Shown here: positions 1-6,003 of the stretch, in pieces | Numbering within the stretch: the first letter of the stretch is position 1 | How the letters are laid out: each line of letters opens with the position of its first letter | NCBI GenBank assembly: GCA_030618945.1 | Contig: JAUXCI010000130.1 | Coordinates: 1-6,948 of the forward strand | Direction: 5' to 3' | Source of the DNA: Flavobacteriaceae bacterium | Lineage (GTDB): Bacteria; Bacteroidota; Bacteroidia; Flavobacteriales; Flavobacteriaceae | Length of the DNA: 6,948 nucleotides | Notes under the pieces: model-generated | Database searches by the model: none | What the model was told of the DNA's origin: nothing | What the model saw: the letters and a program-made list of their open reading frames with translations, nothing else | Made by a program: the position numbers and the translations under genes

Positions 1-602
1 AAATTTCCCTCGGCGTCTTTTTTGATCAATTTAGAGCCCATTCCTACGCAAGTAACACCGGCATTGAACCAGGCTGATAAATTCTCTTTGTCTGGTGATA
101 CACCACCTGTTGGCATAATACTTGTCCAAGGCTGAGGTCCTTTTATTCCTTTTACGAAATTGGGTCCGTAAATATCTCCTGGGAAAAGTTTAACGATCTC
201 ACAGCCCAATTCTTCCGCTTTCGCGATTTCAGTGAGCGTCCCACAACCAGGTGACCACAATACCTTTCTTCTATTACAAACTATGGCTATATCCTCTCTT
301 AAAACAGGAGTTACAATAAAGTTTGCGCCTAGGGCCATAAACCTGGAGGCGGCAGCAGCATCGGTAACCGAACCAACCCCCATCACCATTCCGGGAAAAT
401 TTTTTATACCATATTTTACAAGCTCTCCAAATACTTCATGTGCAAAATCACCTCTTGCGGTAAATTCCAAGAGACGAGCGCCGCCATCATAACAAGCCTT
501 TACTACTTTTTTACTGGTTTCTAAATCAGGATGATAAAATAAGGGAACAAGCCCCGTATTCTTCATCACCTCTGCTACTTCTATTCTTGTAAATTGTGCC
601 AT
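1..602 (-). CDS. eda: KDPG aldolase (2-dehydro-3-deoxyphosphogluconate aldolase / 4-hydroxy-2-oxoglutarate aldolase), 3' end missing
   Basis: Cytoplasmic class I aldolase that splits 2-keto-3-deoxy-6-phosphogluconate into pyruvate and glyceraldehyde 3-phosphate. I translated it by hand: 200 residues are present, starting MAQFTRIEVAEVMKNTGLVP at an ATG (602-600), and the frame stays open to the left edge. Family landmarks are the general-acid/base Glu46 in LLEFTARG, the GVGSVTD turn near residue 77, SPGCGTLTE (117-125), the Schiff-base Lys138 in EIVKLFPGD, and the phosphate-binding end PTGGV (164-168) and GMGSKL (187-192). The family is usually about 200-225 residues, so only a short C-terminal tail is missing. 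The start lies one base after the kdgK stop, so the two genes are almost certainly co-transcribed and probably translationally coupled; there is no clear Shine-Dalgarno sequence. The family is certain; which substrate dominates (KDPG or hydroxy-oxoglutarate) cannot be read from the sequence. Confidence 0.95.
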   Translation of the reverse strand, partial: MAQFTRIEVAEVMKNTGLVPLFYHPDLETSKKVVKACYDGGARLLEFTARGDFAHEVFGELVKYGIKNFPGMVMGVGSVTDAAAASRFMALGANFIVTPVLREDIAIVCNRRKVLWSPGCGTLTEIAKAEELGCEIVKLFPGDIYGPNFVKGIKGPQPWTSIMPTGGVSPDKENLSAWFNAGVTCVGMGSKLIKKDAEGN

Positions 603-603
603 A

Positions 604-1650
604 TTATCTTGCTACTCTTCCGGAAGCGTCACCTCCCATTAATTTCTCAACCTCATCGACTGTTACCAAATTTGCGTCTCCTTTGATGGTGTGTTTTAAA
701 CATGAAGCTGCTACTGCAAAGTCCAGTGCGTTTTGATCGTTTTCAGGATATTTAAGCAGTCCATAGATCAAGCCACCCATAAAAGAATCTCCTCCTCCTA
801 CGCGGTCAACAATGTCAGTGATCTGATATTGTCTTGTCTCGTACATCTTCTTGCCATCATAAAGAACTCCGGCCCAGGTGTTATGAGAAGCTGATATCGA
901 TCCTCTTAAAGTAGTGATCACTTTTTTAGCCCTTGGAAACTTTTGCATCATCTGTTGACAAACAGATAGAAATGCTTCTGCCTTTACATCATGTCCTTGT
1001 TTGGTAATATCCAATCCTTCAGGCCTGATATCAAAGTGCTTTTCTGCATCTTCTTCATTACCTAATACAACATCACAATAAGATGTTAATTCAGTCATGA
1101 TAGATTCTCTATGTGCATCACTACAGAAATTCCATAATTTGGCGCGGTAATTCAGATCAGTTGATATTGTAATTCCCAGCTCACTTGCTATTTTTACGGC
1201 TTCCAAACATGCATCTGCTGCACCTTGTGATATGGCAGGGGTTATACCCGTCCAATGAAACCAGGCAACGTCTTTAAAAACGTCTTTCCAGTCAATCATT
1301 CCTTCGGTAATTTCACTCATGGCTGAATGAGCTCTGTCATACACCACTTTGGATCCTCTTGATACGGCACCGGTTTCTAAAAAATAGATTCCCAAGCGAT
1401 CACCGCCATATACGATCTTTTCAACACCCACACCACGCTTACGCATTTCCATCATCGCGCAATGTCCAATATCATTTTTCGGTAAACGAGTTACAAAATC
1501 AACAGGCACTCCATAATTGGCCAATGACACTGCTACGTTAGATTCACCACCTCCATAAACCACATCAAACGCTGATGCTTGTGAAAATCTTAAAAATCCC
1601 GGAGGGGCCAAACGCAACATGATCTCGCCAAAAGTTATAACTTTTTTCAT
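604..1650 (-). CDS. kdgK: 2-keto-3-deoxygluconate (KDG) kinase, PfkB/ribokinase family
   Basis: Cytoplasmic sugar kinase that phosphorylates KDG with ATP to give KDPG, the substrate of the aldolase encoded immediately downstream. The protein starts MKKVITFGEIMLRL, as PfkB-family sugar kinases do. It has the sugar-binding glycine motif GGGESNVAVSLA (residues 33-44), the substrate-side segment STDLNYRAKLW in mid-protein, and the anion-hole/catalytic motif DRVGGGDSF with the presumed catalytic base Asp288. That motif is GGGD rather than the commoner GAGD, a tolerated variant. The length of 348 aa is normal. The open frame extends two codons further to a TTG at 1656, but I chose the ATG at 1650 because it gives the standard N-terminus and is preceded by an A-rich stretch. 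The C-terminal tail GGDASGRVAR looks unstructured. The specificity for KDG rests on the pairing with eda; another 2-keto-3-deoxy sugar acid is possible. Confidence 0.93.
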   Translation of the reverse strand: MKKVITFGEIMLRLAPPGFLRFSQASAFDVVYGGGESNVAVSLANYGVPVDFVTRLPKNDIGHCAMMEMRKRGVGVEKIVYGGDRLGIYFLETGAVSRGSKVVYDRAHSAMSEITEGMIDWKDVFKDVAWFHWTGITPAISQGAADACLEAVKIASELGITISTDLNYRAKLWNFCSDAHRESIMTELTSYCDVVLGNEEDAEKHFDIRPEGLDITKQGHDVKAEAFLSVCQQMMQKFPRAKKVITTLRGSISASHNTWAGVLYDGKKMYETRQYQITDIVDRVGGGDSFMGGLIYGLLKYPENDQNALDFAVAASCLKHTIKGDANLVTVDEVEKLMGGDASGRVAR

Positions 1651-1687
1651 TTTCAATCTGTCTTATGCTAAAAATTTAACCGTTTTC

Positions 1688-1724
1688 TTAGGCCTAATAT
1701 TTAGATTCATTATGCCTAGATAGG
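1688..1724. promoter_or_regulatory. Candidate operator: four CCTA/TAGG half-sites upstream of kdgK
   Basis: The perfect 10-bp palindrome TTAGGCCTAA lies at 1688-1697. A second dyad, CCTA-GA-TAGG, lies at 1715-1724. The four CCTA/TAGG half-sites sit 38-75 bp upstream of the kdgK ATG, with the dyad centres about 27 bp apart. The placement suits a repressor or activator of the KDG genes, which are commonly induced by uronate-derived signals. The regulator is not encoded in the window and binding is inferred only from symmetry and position. Confidence 0.3.
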
Positions 1725-1809
1725 AGTTAATTCCTTTTCAAACGCAATATAACAATTATATAAAATTAAAAGTTTGTAAGATTAAAATTGTTTTGTGTTT
1801 GGAGTTTTG

Positions 1810-1830
1810 CCTGCCTGCCGCTGGCAGGGG
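1810..1830. repeat. GC-rich hairpin element (CCTGCC / GGCAGG)
   Basis: CCTGCC (1814-1819) and GGCAGG (1823-1828) are perfect complements around the three-base loop GCT, with an extra CCTG just before the left arm. It is a sharp GC island in otherwise AT-rich DNA. It lies mid-way between two divergent starts, so it is not a terminator for either neighbour. Short CCTGCC/GGCAGG palindromes look like dispersed intergenic repeats of the REP type, but copy number elsewhere in the genome cannot be seen from here. Confidence 0.55.
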
Positions 1831-1889
1831 TTTCTCGGTTAATTGACCTTGCCTGAATAACGTTGCCCTATTTTGGTTAATAATTAATC

Positions 1890-1937
1890 TTCATTATTTC
1901 ATTGTTTCATTAAATCATTGAAGCAATGAAGCAATGA
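1890..1937. repeat. Array of six 8-nt units that inverts part-way
   Basis: Read in strict 8-nt steps, the units are TTCATTAT, TTCATTGT, TTCATTAA, ATCATTGA, AGCAATGA and AGCAATGA. The first four share a TCATT core and the last two carry its reverse complement, AATGA. The RNA or single strand can therefore fold in more than one way: TCATTG (1915-1920) pairs with CAATGA (1924-1929) around a 3-nt loop, or the 14-nt arms 1898-1911 and 1925-1938 pair with one G-T wobble. It ends 59 bp before the DUF418 start. Slippage could change the unit number and so the promoter spacing. Confidence 0.6.
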
Positions 1938-1996
1938 ACCCGTAACATAATACTTAAAAAAGCGTCTTCTTAGCAATACTTAATTAACCACCAACT

Positions 1997-3214
1997 ATGA
2001 CCGCCCTAATTAAGCCCAAAAGAATAAACAGTATTGATGCACTAAGGGGCTTTGCCCTTGCCGGAGTTGCGATTGTTCATATGGTAGAACAATATATTGC
2101 CGGCACCGCTCCTGAAGGTTTTATGGAGGGCATTAATGGAATTCCTGATCAAATAGTTCAGGGAATTATAACAATTTTCTTTACGGGTAAATTCTTCGCC
2201 TTGTTCTCGATTCTTTTTGGACTTAGTTTTTCATTACAAATGGAATCGGCTGATCAAAAAGGCCTGCGATTTGATGGACGATTTCTATGGAGAGCTGTCT
2301 TACTTTTTGTTTTTGGTTATATACATCAATTGTTCTACAGAGGAGACATATTAACTATATACGCGGTGCTTGCACCATTTTTAATTCCTTTTTATCGTAT
2401 TTCCACCAAATGGATCTTTATCAGTGTGGGACTTATCTTTTTAGGGATACCCAAGTTCCTAGCCTTTCTGATTTTTGGCAATGAAAGCCTTACCGGGATA
2501 CACTCCATGATGGATACAAACCACGAAATGATAAGGCTGTACTTTGACACCATACAAAACGGGTCAATACTTGAAGTATTTAAGGCCAATGCTGGTTATG
2601 GAATGTTGACTAAAATAGATTTTCAGCTATCCTTTTTTGGTAGGTTTTATTACACTTTTGGATACTTTTTAATCGGCCTTTGGTTAGGTAGAATAGGGCT
2701 TTTTAAAAATTTGTTATCCTATGCCAAGTCCATAAAAAATGTAATGCTATGGTCAATAGTCGGCGTACTGGTTTCTATAGCCTTTATGGTAGCTACCTTT
2801 GCTACGGCGCCTCAACCTATTGACAACTCATCCTGGCAATTTGTTTTAGGAATGAACTTTTTTGATTGGATAAGTATTTCCATGGCATCCATCATTCTAT
2901 GTGGTTTCCTCATGCTATATCAAAGACCCGCTTGGGAAAAACGTTTTTCTTTCTTTGCACCCTATGGCAAAATGGCCCTTAGCAATTATATAATGCAATC
3001 AGTCATTGGCACTTTTATATTCTTTGGCTGGGGCTTGGGATATTTGGGACAGATTCGATTTCTTTATCTATTTGTAATGGCATTGATACTGATCTTCCTG
3101 CAAACTTTATTCAGCAAATATTGGTTAAAAAAATTCAAATACGGTCCTCTGGAATGGTTATGGAGAAGTGGCACTTATTTGAAGTGGCAACCTATGCTCA
3201 GAAAAATTAAATAA
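1997..3214 (+). CDS. DUF418 (YeiB-like) polytopic inner-membrane protein
   Basis: This is an integral membrane protein of 405 aa, normal for the family. It opens with the family hallmark SIDALRGFAL (residues 12-21), which is shared with a wider group of membrane acyltransferase-like proteins. I count about 8-10 hydrophobic segments, roughly at residues 15-33, 52-80, 95-112, 116-131, 138-158, 215-235, 247-269, 283-304, 325-345 and 350-372. The C-terminal DUF418 signature is clear: PYGKMALSNYIMQS followed by a helix pair, then GPLEWLWR (383-390) and a short basic tail. The biochemical role of DUF418 proteins is not established; transport or acyl transfer to exported material are guesses from the fold. 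The ATG at 1997 starts directly before the hallmark motif; the upstream sequence is A/C-rich with no Shine-Dalgarno sequence. The GH9 gene follows 63 bp downstream on the same strand, so read-through is possible, but I see no functional tie. Confidence 0.9.
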   Translation: MTALIKPKRINSIDALRGFALAGVAIVHMVEQYIAGTAPEGFMEGINGIPDQIVQGIITIFFTGKFFALFSILFGLSFSLQMESADQKGLRFDGRFLWRAVLLFVFGYIHQLFYRGDILTIYAVLAPFLIPFYRISTKWIFISVGLIFLGIPKFLAFLIFGNESLTGIHSMMDTNHEMIRLYFDTIQNGSILEVFKANAGYGMLTKIDFQLSFFGRFYYTFGYFLIGLWLGRIGLFKNLLSYAKSIKNVMLWSIVGVLVSIAFMVATFATAPQPIDNSSWQFVLGMNFFDWISISMASIILCGFLMLYQRPAWEKRFSFFAPYGKMALSNYIMQSVIGTFIFFGWGLGYLGQIRFLYLFVMALILIFLQTLFSKYWLKKFKYGPLEWLWRSGTYLKWQPMLRKIK

Positions 3215-3231
3215 CTTTTCAAGGGATTCTT

Positions 3232-3239
3232 TATATTTG
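3232..3239 (+). promoter_or_regulatory. Bacteroidetes-type -7 element upstream of the GH9 gene
   Basis: TATATTTG is an exact match to the Bacteroidetes -7 consensus TAnnTTTG and lies 38 bp before the GH9 start codon, which would give a leader of about 30 nt. No TTG or TTTG is present 17-23 nt upstream, so the -33 half is weak or absent. If real, it allows the glycosidase to be expressed separately from the DUF418 gene. Confidence 0.4.
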
Positions 3240-3277
3240 ATCTTTGAAATTAAAGCATCCATAAATTAAAAATTACC

Positions 3278-4975
3278 ATGAAAAAAATCATCGCCTTTGG
3301 TGTCCTTGTTCTTGTGCTTGCCTATTCTTGTGAATCAAATAAAAAAGCAGCTAAAATTTCTGATCAAATTCGTATCAATCAAATTGGGTTTTATCCCGCT
3401 TCTGTAAAACAATTTACTATAATTGATACCAAAGCCTCTGCCTTCAAACTTGTTGATTCATACAATAATAAGGTATTCTCTGGCGCACTGGTTGATCAGG
3501 GAACATGGGAATCTTCAGGTGAGAAAGTCATGTTGGGTGATTTTAGTGATTTCACCGCACCTGGCGCTTATTATGTAGTGGTAGATGATACTATTGCCTC
3601 TTTTCCGTTTAAAATTGGGGAAGACCTTTATAAACCAGTGTTGCGTGCAGCCATAAAAAGTTATTATTATCAAAGGGCTTCTATGCCTATTGAAGAACGA
3701 TATAGCAATGAATATCAGAGGGCCGCCGGACATCCCGATGATAAATGTATTTACCATCCCTCATCAGGAAAGTCAGATGGAACACGTAATTCCCCAGGAG
3801 GTTGGTATGATGCCGGTGATTATGGCAAATACGTTGTCAATGGTTCACTATCAACAGGACAGATGTTATTATTATTGGAGCAGTATCCTAATGTCATCAC
3901 CGATGGTGGCCTAAACATTCCGGAAAGCAGAAATGACATCAATGATTTATGGGATGAATTAAGGTATGAACTGGATTGGCTCTTGACCATGCAAGACGAT
4001 GATGGTGGCGTGTTCTTTAAACTTACCGCCTTAGGTTTTGCAGGCTTTATTATGCCTGAGGCTTATGATCTTGACCGTTATATCATCGGTAAAGGAACAG
4101 CTTCTAGCTTGGATTTTGCAGCTGTACTGGCACAGGCTTCCCGATTGTATAAAGAAATCGATCCTAAATGGTCTGAAAAGGCTTTGGACGCTTCTGTAAA
4201 GGCCTGGAACTGGGCAATAATAAATGATAATATTACCTATAAAAATCCTGAAGACGTGAGTACCGGGCAATATGGTGATGATGAATTTTCAGATGATTTC
4301 TATTGGGCTGCTGCCGAATTGTATCTCGCCACCCAGGAGGATGAATATAAGGTTGCCCTTACTGCATATAAACAAGAATATAAGCATCATTTAGCTGACA
4401 GTTGGAAAAGATTTGTTCGCAACGTGGCGTTTCATTCCTTACTCGAGAATAAGGATATGTTGGATAAAGAAATGGCTTCTGAATTAAGTGAGGGGCACAT
4501 CGCCTTAGCAGATGAAATTCTTGCAAAAATTGCTGCTCACCCTTATCGTATTGCCCTGGACAGTTTTGAATGGGGTTCAAATAGTGATATCCTCAATCAA
4601 GCCGTGATATTATGTATGGCGCACAGACTAACAGGAGAGGAAAAATACCTTATTGGAGCCGAACAAATAAACGATTATATCTATGGAAAAAATGCTACAG
4701 GATATAGTTTTTTAACTGGTTTTGGATCAAAAAGAGTAATGTTCCCGCATCACAGACCCAGTGGGGCTGACAGCATAGCCGATCCGGTTCCTGGTTTTAT
4801 TATTGGCGGGCCAAATAATGACAGACAAGATGCTGGTTTTGTGGAATACAGCTCTGAGTTCGCTGCTAAAGCTCATATAGATGAGGAGCCAAGTTTTGCC
4901 TCAAACGAAGTTTGCATAAATTGGAATGCTCCTGCGGTATACGTATTGGGTTATTTGCAACAGGTAAGGAATTAA
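3278..4975 (+). CDS. Glycoside hydrolase family 9 (endoglucanase-type) lipoprotein with N-terminal Ig-like domain
   Basis: This is an inverting glycosidase of the family that contains endo- and exo-acting cellulases and other beta-glucanases. Residues 1-17 are a lipoprotein signal (MKK, hydrophobic core, AYSC) with the lipid-anchored Cys18; Ser at -1 and Tyr at -2 make it a loose lipobox. Residues about 29-113 form the CelD-type Ig-like domain (RINQIGFYP at its start), and the (alpha/alpha)6 catalytic domain fills about 118-562. Catalytic motifs are intact: GGWYDAGDYGKY with Asp178 and Asp181 (base/nucleophile-water pair), PHHRPSGAD with His491-His492-Arg493, and SNEVCINWNAP with the acid Glu544. 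There is no carbohydrate-binding module, no dockerin and no T9SS sorting tail, so anchoring is by lipid, probably at the outer membrane or its surface. The residues just after Cys18 (ESNKK) do not clearly match the Capnocytophaga-type surface export signal. The exact substrate (cellulose, mixed-linkage glucan, other) cannot be told. Confidence 0.95.
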   Translation: MKKIIAFGVLVLVLAYSCESNKKAAKISDQIRINQIGFYPASVKQFTIIDTKASAFKLVDSYNNKVFSGALVDQGTWESSGEKVMLGDFSDFTAPGAYYVVVDDTIASFPFKIGEDLYKPVLRAAIKSYYYQRASMPIEERYSNEYQRAAGHPDDKCIYHPSSGKSDGTRNSPGGWYDAGDYGKYVVNGSLSTGQMLLLLEQYPNVITDGGLNIPESRNDINDLWDELRYELDWLLTMQDDDGGVFFKLTALGFAGFIMPEAYDLDRYIIGKGTASSLDFAAVLAQASRLYKEIDPKWSEKALDASVKAWNWAIINDNITYKNPEDVSTGQYGDDEFSDDFYWAAAELYLATQEDEYKVALTAYKQEYKHHLADSWKRFVRNVAFHSLLENKDMLDKEMASELSEGHIALADEILAKIAAHPYRIALDSFEWGSNSDILNQAVILCMAHRLTGEEKYLIGAEQINDYIYGKNATGYSFLTGFGSKRVMFPHHRPSGADSIADPVPGFIIGGPNNDRQDAGFVEYSSEFAAKAHIDEEPSFASNEVCINWNAPAVYVLGYLQQVRN

Positions 4976-4994
4976 ATATCTTATTGCCTCATAT

Positions 4995-5017
4995 CTTGGG
5001 ATTACCAAGGAGTTTTT
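4995..5017 (+). terminator. Weak intrinsic terminator after the GH9 gene
   Basis: CTTGG (4995-4999) pairs with CCAAG (5005-5009) around the loop GATTA, followed after three bases by five T (5013-5017). It lies 20 bp past the GH9 stop, the right place for a terminator, but a 5-bp stem is short and the spacer before the T run weakens it. Confidence 0.4.
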
Positions 5018-5031
5018 AAGCAAAATTAAAA

Positions 5032-5051
5032 GAGAATTGATTCTCGATCAA
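5032..5051. promoter_or_regulatory. Two overlapping short dyads upstream of the yceI palindrome
   Basis: GAGAAT (5032-5037) and ATTCTC (5040-5045) form an inverted repeat around TG. Overlapping it, TTGAT (5037-5041) and ATCAA (5047-5051) form another around TCTCG. They end four bases before the 20-bp palindrome. They may be extra regulator contacts or chance in AT-rich DNA. Confidence 0.25.
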
Positions 5052-5054
5052 TAA

Positions 5055-5074
5055 ATGTTAATCTAGATTAACAT
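5055..5074. promoter_or_regulatory. Perfect 20-bp palindrome, likely operator, upstream of the YceI-family gene
   Basis: ATGTTAATCT is followed immediately by its exact reverse complement, with no spacer and no mismatch (half-sites 5055-5064 and 5065-5074). The core TTAATCTAGATTAA resembles the sites of dimeric winged-helix regulators. It is not followed by a T run, so it is a poor terminator. It sits about 200 bp upstream of the yceI start and 80 bp after the GH9 stop. The bound regulator is unknown. Confidence 0.5.
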
Positions 5075-5172
5075 CATTTGATAAGCTACCTTATTTTCGT
5101 ATTGTAAACATATCCCCAACTTTGCATCGTTCATTGAAACAAATTGAAAATGAAAATGCTATAAGCAAGTAG

Positions 5173-5206
5173 TTGTGCATCAATGGCAAAATGGCACAAT
5201 CATTGA
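5173..5206 (+). other. Interleaved complementary segments (possible alternative or pseudoknotted RNA fold)
   Basis: TTGTGC (5173-5178) is complementary to GCACAA (5194-5199), and TCAATG (5180-5185) is complementary to CATTGA (5201-5206). The order a-b-a'-b' means the stems exclude each other or form a pseudoknot, although the 1-nt connectors at 5179 and 5200 make a stable pseudoknot doubtful. It would matter only if transcription starts upstream of here. Confidence 0.2.
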
Positions 5207-5214
5207 AGAGAAAC

Positions 5215-5244
5215 TTTATTCTGGAAACTAAACAAACATATTTG
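5215..5244 (+). promoter_or_regulatory. Candidate promoter of the YceI-family gene
   Basis: TTTA (5215-5218), an 18-nt spacer, then CATATTTG (5237-5244). Against TTTG/TAnnTTTG each half has one mismatch. A start about 5-7 nt downstream would leave a leader of about 20 nt before the ATG at 5272. An alternative -7-like word, CAACTTTG at 5117-5124, lies much further upstream without a -33 partner. Confidence 0.33.
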
Positions 5245-5271
5245 ATATATATAACCATTAAATTAACAAAC

Positions 5272-5850
5272 ATGAAAAATAGATTAAACACATTAGGAGC
5301 AGCTATTATCATAGCGGCTATTACATTTTCGTTTACAGGAATTGTAAACGGGAAAAAAGAAATAAAAACAGACAAAAGCTCGGTAACATGGAAAGGTTAC
5401 AAGGTTACAGGTAGTCATGAAGGGAAGATTTCAATTAAATCAGGTCACCTTAGTTTTAATGAAGGCAAATTGACAGGTGGTGAATTTACAATTGACATGA
5501 CAAGTATTGTTAACACTGATTTGGATGGTGAATACAAAGGTAAACTGGAAGGGCACTTAAAATCAGCTGATTTCTTTAGTGTTGAAGAATTTCCAACGGC
5601 GAACCTGGTTTTCAACAAGGTTAAAAGTACAGGTGATAATGTATATGAAGTAAGTGGTGATCTAACTATAAAGGGTCAAACTCAAGCAGTAACTTTTAAA
5701 ATTTCTATTAAGGGAAACAATGCTACAGCTGATCTAAAGATTGACAGAACAAAATTTGGTGTAAAATACCGTTCTACAAGTTTCTTTGACGATCTAAAAG
5801 ACAAGGCAATTTATGACGAATTTGATCTTAGTTCAAATTTAGAATTCTAA
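5272..5850 (+). CDS. YceI-family exported lipocalin-like protein
   Basis: This is a 192-aa protein with an N-terminal signal peptide (basic MKNR, hydrophobic core about residues 8-25, likely cleavage near GIVNG at 27) and a single YceI domain to the end. YceI domains are eight-stranded lipocalin-like barrels; a studied bacterial homologue binds a polyisoprenoid chain, and others respond to stress. Signature pieces are GGEFTIDMTSI, GHLKSADFF (94-102), the FPTANLVF strand, GDLTIKGQTQAV (129-140), DRTKFGVKYRS (158-168) and DEFDLSSNLEF at the C-terminus. The frame is open upstream to a TTG at 5173, but the ATG at 5272 is the right start because the signal peptide begins there and the preceding 33 codons encode nothing family-like. 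It is predicted to be periplasmic, or anchored by an uncleaved signal helix. A strong terminator follows by 20 bp, so it is probably a single-gene unit. Confidence 0.93.
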   Translation: MKNRLNTLGAAIIIAAITFSFTGIVNGKKEIKTDKSSVTWKGYKVTGSHEGKISIKSGHLSFNEGKLTGGEFTIDMTSIVNTDLDGEYKGKLEGHLKSADFFSVEEFPTANLVFNKVKSTGDNVYEVSGDLTIKGQTQAVTFKISIKGNNATADLKIDRTKFGVKYRSTSFFDDLKDKAIYDEFDLSSNLEF

Positions 5851-5869
5851 AATAAAACACTAATTGCAT

Positions 5870-5897
5870 AAAAGACCGCGATATCGCGGTCTTTTTT
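5870..5897 (+). terminator. Strong intrinsic terminator of the YceI-family gene
   Basis: GACCGCG (5874-5880) pairs perfectly with CGCGGTC (5885-5891) around the loop ATAT, flanked by AAAA on the left and six T (5892-5897) on the right. The GC-rich stem followed directly by a T run, 20 bp after the stop codon, is a textbook Rho-independent terminator. The A run on the left could also give weak termination for leftward transcripts. Confidence 0.93.
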
Positions 5898-5946
5898 ATT
5901 ATATAGCATTGTGCCGGTTGAATAGATTTAATTCTTAATCCTTGTA

Positions 5947-5977
5947 TTTGTATATTATCATTTTTTAGCTACCTTTA
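5947..5977 (+). promoter_or_regulatory. Bacteroidetes-type promoter of the bestrophin-like gene
   Basis: TTTG (5947-5950), exactly 19 nt, then TACCTTTA (5970-5977), which matches TAnnTTTG except at the last base. This is the best two-part promoter match in the window. Transcription would begin near 5983, leaving about 20 nt before the TTG start at 6004, which supports that start codon. Confidence 0.5.
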
Positions 5978-6003
5978 GCTAATCAAGCCATAAATATTTC
6001 AAC

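Larger units (their letters stand above)
1651..1996. other. Divergent intergenic region between kdgK and the DUF418 gene
   Basis: This is 346 bp without a credible gene. It must hold the leftward promoter of kdgK-eda and the rightward promoter of the DUF418 gene. I found no good TTTG-N19-TAnnTTTG match on either strand; the nearest -7-like words (TAAATTTT and TATATTGC on the minus strand) lack an upstream partner. The stretch 1735-1800 is very AT-rich. Three structured elements, annotated separately, occupy the rest: a CCTA/TAGG half-site cluster near kdgK, a GC-rich hairpin in the middle and an 8-nt repeat array near the DUF418 start. The last 58 bp before position 1997 show no further structure. 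Confidence 0.7.

Noticed and set aside
232..492. Rightward open frame of 86 codons
   Set aside because: It lies entirely antisense to the well-conserved eda gene and has no recognisable protein features.
1651..1656. Longer kdgK reading from a TTG at 1656
   Set aside because: It adds only two codons before an ATG that gives the standard sugar-kinase N-terminus.
5173..5271. 33-codon N-terminal extension of the YceI protein from a TTG
   Set aside because: The extension would bury the signal peptide inside the protein, and this stretch holds promoter-like and dyad sequence.
5091..5375. Leftward open frame of 94 codons across the yceI start
   Set aside because: It overlaps the yceI signal peptide and its upstream region; its hydrophobic content is explained by the complement of AT-rich DNA.
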